From a bacterium (GTDB taxonomy: Bacteria > Cyanobacteriota > Vampirovibrionia > Gastranaerophilales > Gastranaerophilaceae), in assembly GCA_017477685.1 (NCBI GenBank), contig JAFUUT010000263.1, positions 1 to 8,415 of the forward strand: a stretch of 8,415 nt of DNA, read 5' to 3'. The notes beneath the pieces were generated by a model. The model saw only the letters and a list, made by a program, of their open reading frames with translations, was not told where the DNA came from and did not search any database. Of this stretch, positions 6,637 through 8,415 are shown in pieces. The position numbers were made by a program, and so were the translations under genes. Every line of letters starts with the position of its first letter. Position 1 is the stretch's first letter.

Positions 6637-7899
6637 TTAAATTTTTTTAGCGATAACAACTGCGTTAGATAGTGCAATTCCTCCTGCTTGCGGCGGTTGG
6701 TTGACTATCTGCCCGTTTACATACATAACTGTCGAGCCTCCGCCGTCTAAATTTATTGCGTTCACACACCCCAAAGACTTCATCAAGCTTGCAAGTTCAG
6801 TCAATGTCAAACCGATCGAGCTTCCTTCCCTTCCGTCTGCGGTTACTATAATCAAATTATTATCTGCGGTGTAACCTATTGCGGTTCTCGGATTTCTGCC
6901 GCCTATCGACAGTAGTTTTTCTTCTTTTATGTCAACAAAAATGTTTCCGTTTTTGACAAGATAAGGTCCGCCGCTTATTATATGTTTAACATTTTCCCAT
7001 TTAGGGTTTGTACCTAATTTCATTTCAATTTCTTCTGCGCCAAATAGTTTACCGAGTTCTGATTTTGGTCCGACTAAGACGTAGCCGTCTTCCGGAATAG
7101 AAAGGGGATTGGCGGAAGCTGCCAAAATTTTATTGCCTTTAATTTGCAATTGTACACCGTAACGTGGTGAAGCGGGAGCATATTTCCCCCAATCCCTTGT
7201 ATATGCTAATACGTATGAGGATAACATTCTTGGCTGATTTATATTATCAATTTTTATGGTGTGATTATTTCCTGTGATACTTCCTTCAAATCTTACCCTT
7301 CCTACTTCATATCTGTCTTCAAATATTCCGAGAGCAACTCTGTCATAAACAGGTCCTGTATACATTTTCCCGTCAATCATAAGAGTTCCCAGAGGGACTC
7401 CTGTTTGAGGCTTGAAATATCCGCCGTTTACAGCCGCAATAGAATTGGTTCTTCCTGCGATTGTTCGGACGGTTGATTTATGCTGGAGAGTATAGTTTGA
7501 GGCTATAGCAGGTTTCACTTCATAATCTGATGCTATTTTTTGGTTCATTTCAATAACATTTATCCTTACAGGTTGTCCGTTATAATATTTAACCATTCTG
7601 ATGTGTTTTATGCCGTCAGATACATTATTTATTTTTTGGCCGGAGTATTTAACTGCTACTTTTGTTTCAAATTTATTTTTCATTGCTTGTGGGTCTATAT
7701 TTTCAAAAAGTTTGTCTTTCACCTGTATAATAGCGGGGGTTGTAATTGAGGAATTTGCGATTAAATCGTTAGCCAATATTGGTGCCTCTCCCAGTCCTCC
7801 TGCAAGTATAAAAATAATTAAAAGCGTTATAATCGCAATAAACTCGCAGGTCTTGCGCGGAATTTCCAATTGCTCTTTTTTTAATAACAACGTATCCAT
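6637..7899 (-). CDS. Exported phosphodiester glycosidase (NAGPA-domain) family protein
   Basis: The 420-residue protein has a cytoplasmic basic N-terminus (KK at 7-8, RK at 15-16), one hydrophobic segment at about 18-36 (signal anchor or uncleaved signal) and an external region. Its C-terminal two thirds carry the NAGPA/phosphodiester glycosidase signature blocks in order: AAVNGGYF (155-162), GGPYLVKNG (310-318), RNPRTAIG (335-342), VTADGR (352-357) and NLDGGGST (383-390). The animal member uncovers mannose-6-phosphate by removing GlcNAc from a phosphodiester. Bacterial members are thought to act on envelope or extracellular glycopolymers with sugar-phosphodiester links; this substrate is unknown. 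Residues about 60-130 are not recognised. The start follows a weak GGTGA ribosome binding site, and the only nearby upstream ATG (7908-7910) is out of frame. It converges on the condensin operon with a 10-bp gap and has its own promoter and long leader. Confidence 0.88.
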   Translation of the reverse strand: MDTLLLKKEQLEIPRKTCEFIAIITLLIIFILAGGLGEAPILANDLIANSSITTPAIIQVKDKLFENIDPQAMKNKFETKVAVKYSGQKINNVSDGIKHIRMVKYYNGQPVRINVIEMNQKIASDYEVKPAIASNYTLQHKSTVRTIAGRTNSIAAVNGGYFKPQTGVPLGTLMIDGKMYTGPVYDRVALGIFEDRYEVGRVRFEGSITGNNHTIKIDNINQPRMLSSYVLAYTRDWGKYAPASPRYGVQLQIKGNKILAASANPLSIPEDGYVLVGPKSELGKLFGAEEIEMKLGTNPKWENVKHIISGGPYLVKNGNIFVDIKEEKLLSIGGRNPRTAIGYTADNNLIIVTADGREGSSIGLTLTELASLMKSLGCVNAINLDGGGSTVMYVNGQIVNQPPQAGGIALSNAVVIAKKI

Positions 7900-8002
7900 G
7901 ATGTCACCATAGTTTCAAAAGTAACCGGATACCTTTTTGTTTTTAGAGTGGTGTGGGGAATAACACTCATCAGAAACCTATGAGGGCAAATAGGATATTC
8001 CT
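7900..8002 (-). promoter_or_regulatory. Long structured 5' leader of the glycosidase gene (candidate RNA switch)
   Basis: About 100 nt separate the predicted minus-strand start site (near 8002) from ATG 7899. On the RNA, three helices are possible. D pairs CCUAU (7994-7990) with AUAGG (7981-7977). A pairs CUCAU (7984-7980) with AUGAG (7970-7966). B pairs GAGUG (7968-7964) with CACUC (7950-7946). A shares bases with both D and B, while D and B can coexist, so the leader could toggle between D+B and A. An A-rich stretch (7944-7934) and another hairpin (7937-7917) follow before the GGTGA ribosome binding site. I do not recognise a known riboswitch class. Stems of 5 bp are short enough to arise by chance. 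Confidence 0.4.
7917..7937 (-). other. Leader hairpin just upstream of the glycosidase ribosome binding site
   Basis: On the minus strand AAAAGGTA (7937-7930) pairs with TACTTTT (7923-7917), giving 7 bp with one bulged G and a six-base loop TCCGGT. It ends about 8 nt before the GGTGA at 7908-7904, so it could affect ribosome access. It is A/U-rich apart from one G-C pair and therefore weak. Confidence 0.35.
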
Positions 8003-8008
8003 ACTACT

Positions 8009-8037
8009 ATTGTAACATATATTAACATATTTTTCAA
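8009..8037 (-). promoter_or_regulatory. Sigma70-like promoter of the glycosidase gene
   Basis: Read on the minus strand, TTGAAA (8037-8032) and TACAAT (8014-8009) are spaced by exactly 17 bp. Each matches 5 of 6 positions of its consensus. Transcription would start near 8002, about 100 nt before the ATG. Confidence 0.7.
8013..8030. repeat. Two TAACATAT direct repeats within the glycosidase promoter
   Basis: TAACATAT occurs at 8013-8020 and 8023-8030, offset by 10 bp, about one helical turn, so both copies face the same side of the DNA. They lie mainly in the -35/-10 spacer, the first reaching into the -10 box. This is a possible regulator site, or chance in AT-rich DNA. Confidence 0.4.
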
Positions 8038-8078
8038 TCTCCTACAATCCCCTTATACCAATAATTTTACAAATCTAA

Positions 8079-8113
8079 ATAGTGCCAAATATACACTATA
8101 TCTGATTTATAGT
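8079..8113. repeat. Overlapping inverted repeats in the divergent intergenic region
   Basis: ATAGTG (8079-8084) is inverted as CACTAT (8094-8099). The overlapping ACTATA (8095-8100) is inverted again as TATAGT (8108-8113). The central arm can pair with either side. The cluster sits between the two divergent promoters, about 40 bp from each -35 box. No function is assigned. Confidence 0.4.
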
Positions 8114-8136
8114 AAATATTACACTTATTATTTCCC

Positions 8137-8148
8137 TGTTTTAAAACA
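8137..8148. promoter_or_regulatory. Perfect 12-bp palindrome next to a -35 box (possible operator)
   Basis: TGTTTTAAAACA is an exact palindrome ending 3 bp before the TTGACA of the downstream promoter. Its position suits an activator or repressor site. Its A/T tract could also act as an UP-element-like enhancer of polymerase binding. Confidence 0.4.
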
Positions 8149-8151
8149 AAA

Positions 8152-8180
8152 TTGACAAATCAAGAAATATGTATTATTAA
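8152..8180 (+). promoter_or_regulatory. Sigma70-like promoter giving a leaderless DUF167 mRNA
   Basis: A perfect TTGACA (8152-8157) is followed after 17 bp by TATTAA (8175-8180). A second possible -10, TATTAT (8172-8177), has a spacer of only 14 bp. Either places the transcript start within about 3 nt of ATG 8187. Confidence 0.65.
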
Positions 8181-8186
8181 AAAGAT

Positions 8187-8415
8187 ATGATTAGAGAAAC
8201 AGAAGACGGCATTATTGCAAATATAAAAATTTCACCGAATGCCAAGAAAAATGAAATAATAAAGACAGAGAGTGAAGTTAAAATAAAGATTACAGCGCAG
8301 CCAATTGACGGAAAAGCGAATAAAGCTCTTGTTGAATTTTTGTCTAAAGAATTTAAAATTCCAAAAACATCAATTCAAATCTTAAAAGGAGAAACTTCAA
8401 AGGAAAAGACTTTAT
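8187..8415 (+). CDS. DUF167/YggU-family protein (3' end missing)
   Basis: From ATG 8187 the frame stays open to the window edge, giving 76 codons of what should be a protein of roughly 80-100 residues. The translation starts MIRETEDGIIANIKISPNAK and shows the DUF167 pattern: I-I-SPNAKKNEI, then ITAQPIDGKANKALVEFLSK, then a KIPKTSIQILKGETSKEK end, matching the family's TPKASRN / PPVDGKAN / GETSRRK blocks. The family is small, widespread and of unknown biochemical role. No Shine-Dalgarno is visible before the ATG (the preceding bases are AAAAAGAT), and the predicted transcript start lies at or beside the ATG. It is divergent from the glycosidase gene with separate promoters. The downstream neighbours cannot be seen. 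Confidence 0.88.
   Translation, partial: MIRETEDGIIANIKISPNAKKNEIIKTESEVKIKITAQPIDGKANKALVEFLSKEFKIPKTSIQILKGETSKEKTL

Noticed and set aside
7917..7944. Plus-strand intrinsic terminator (hairpin followed by T-runs)
   Set aside because: The stem is A/T-rich with a bulge, the T-run is part of the stem, and no plus-strand gene ends upstream.
7930..7968. preQ1-I riboswitch, because a 5-bp hairpin with a 13-nt loop is followed by an A-rich tail
   Set aside because: No CUA-type pairing between the loop and the tail could be drawn, the element is over 30 nt from the start codon, and the gene has no link to queuosine.
7967..7973. Hammerhead ribozyme, from CTGATGA on the minus strand in the glycosidase leader
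   Set aside because: No GAAA follows a stem II closing on this core, and the only downstream GAAAC cannot be joined by a plausible stem; chance match.

Overview
The window is AT-rich, gene-dense bacterial DNA in the standard genetic code. SMC, ScpA and ScpB all look like the cyanobacterial branch rather than the Firmicutes/Proteobacteria type. SMC has IIDEIAGV after the N-terminal head and the GFTTVSGPNGSGKSN form of Walker A. ScpA has KIDPWNIDIVDV. ScpB has NAYEHVSELVEMG. With the low GC and no photosynthesis gene in view, I infer a non-photosynthetic cyanobacterial relative (Melainabacteria/Vampirovibrionia, for example Gastranaerophilales). This rests on remembered family patterns, not a database search.

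Layout. (1) 1-443, plus strand: the 3' part of a regulator with two tandem GntR-type winged helices, the first cut by the window edge. (2) 444-533: a sigma70-like promoter, a dyad over the start-site region and a ribosome binding site. (3) 534-6626, plus strand: four overlapping genes, smc, scpA, scpB and a membrane-anchored metzincin-like metalloprotease flanked by TPRs. Overlaps are 8, 14 and 8 nt, so this reads as one translationally coupled operon. (4) 6637-7899, minus strand: a membrane-anchored or secreted NAGPA-type phosphodiester glycosidase, facing the operon tail to tail with a 10-bp gap. (5) 7900-8186: a divergent control region. It holds a minus-strand promoter with a leader of about 100 nt containing competing hairpins, and a plus-strand promoter with a perfect 12-bp palindrome next to it. 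(6) 8187-8415, plus strand: the 5' part of a DUF167/YggU-family gene that leaves the window and appears to be leaderless.

How the genes work together. SMC, ScpA and ScpB form the condensin complex that compacts and separates chromosomes; producing all three from one mRNA suits fixed stoichiometry. The fourth gene is the surprise, because its N-terminal anchor and cysteine pair suggest it acts outside the cytoplasm. The glycosidase probably also acts in the envelope. No mobile element, tRNA, rRNA or CRISPR array was seen. The points most worth a second look are the contiguous smc-scpA-scpB-protease operon, the tandem-GntR regulator beside an operator-like dyad, the bistable leader of the glycosidase gene and the leaderless DUF167 gene.
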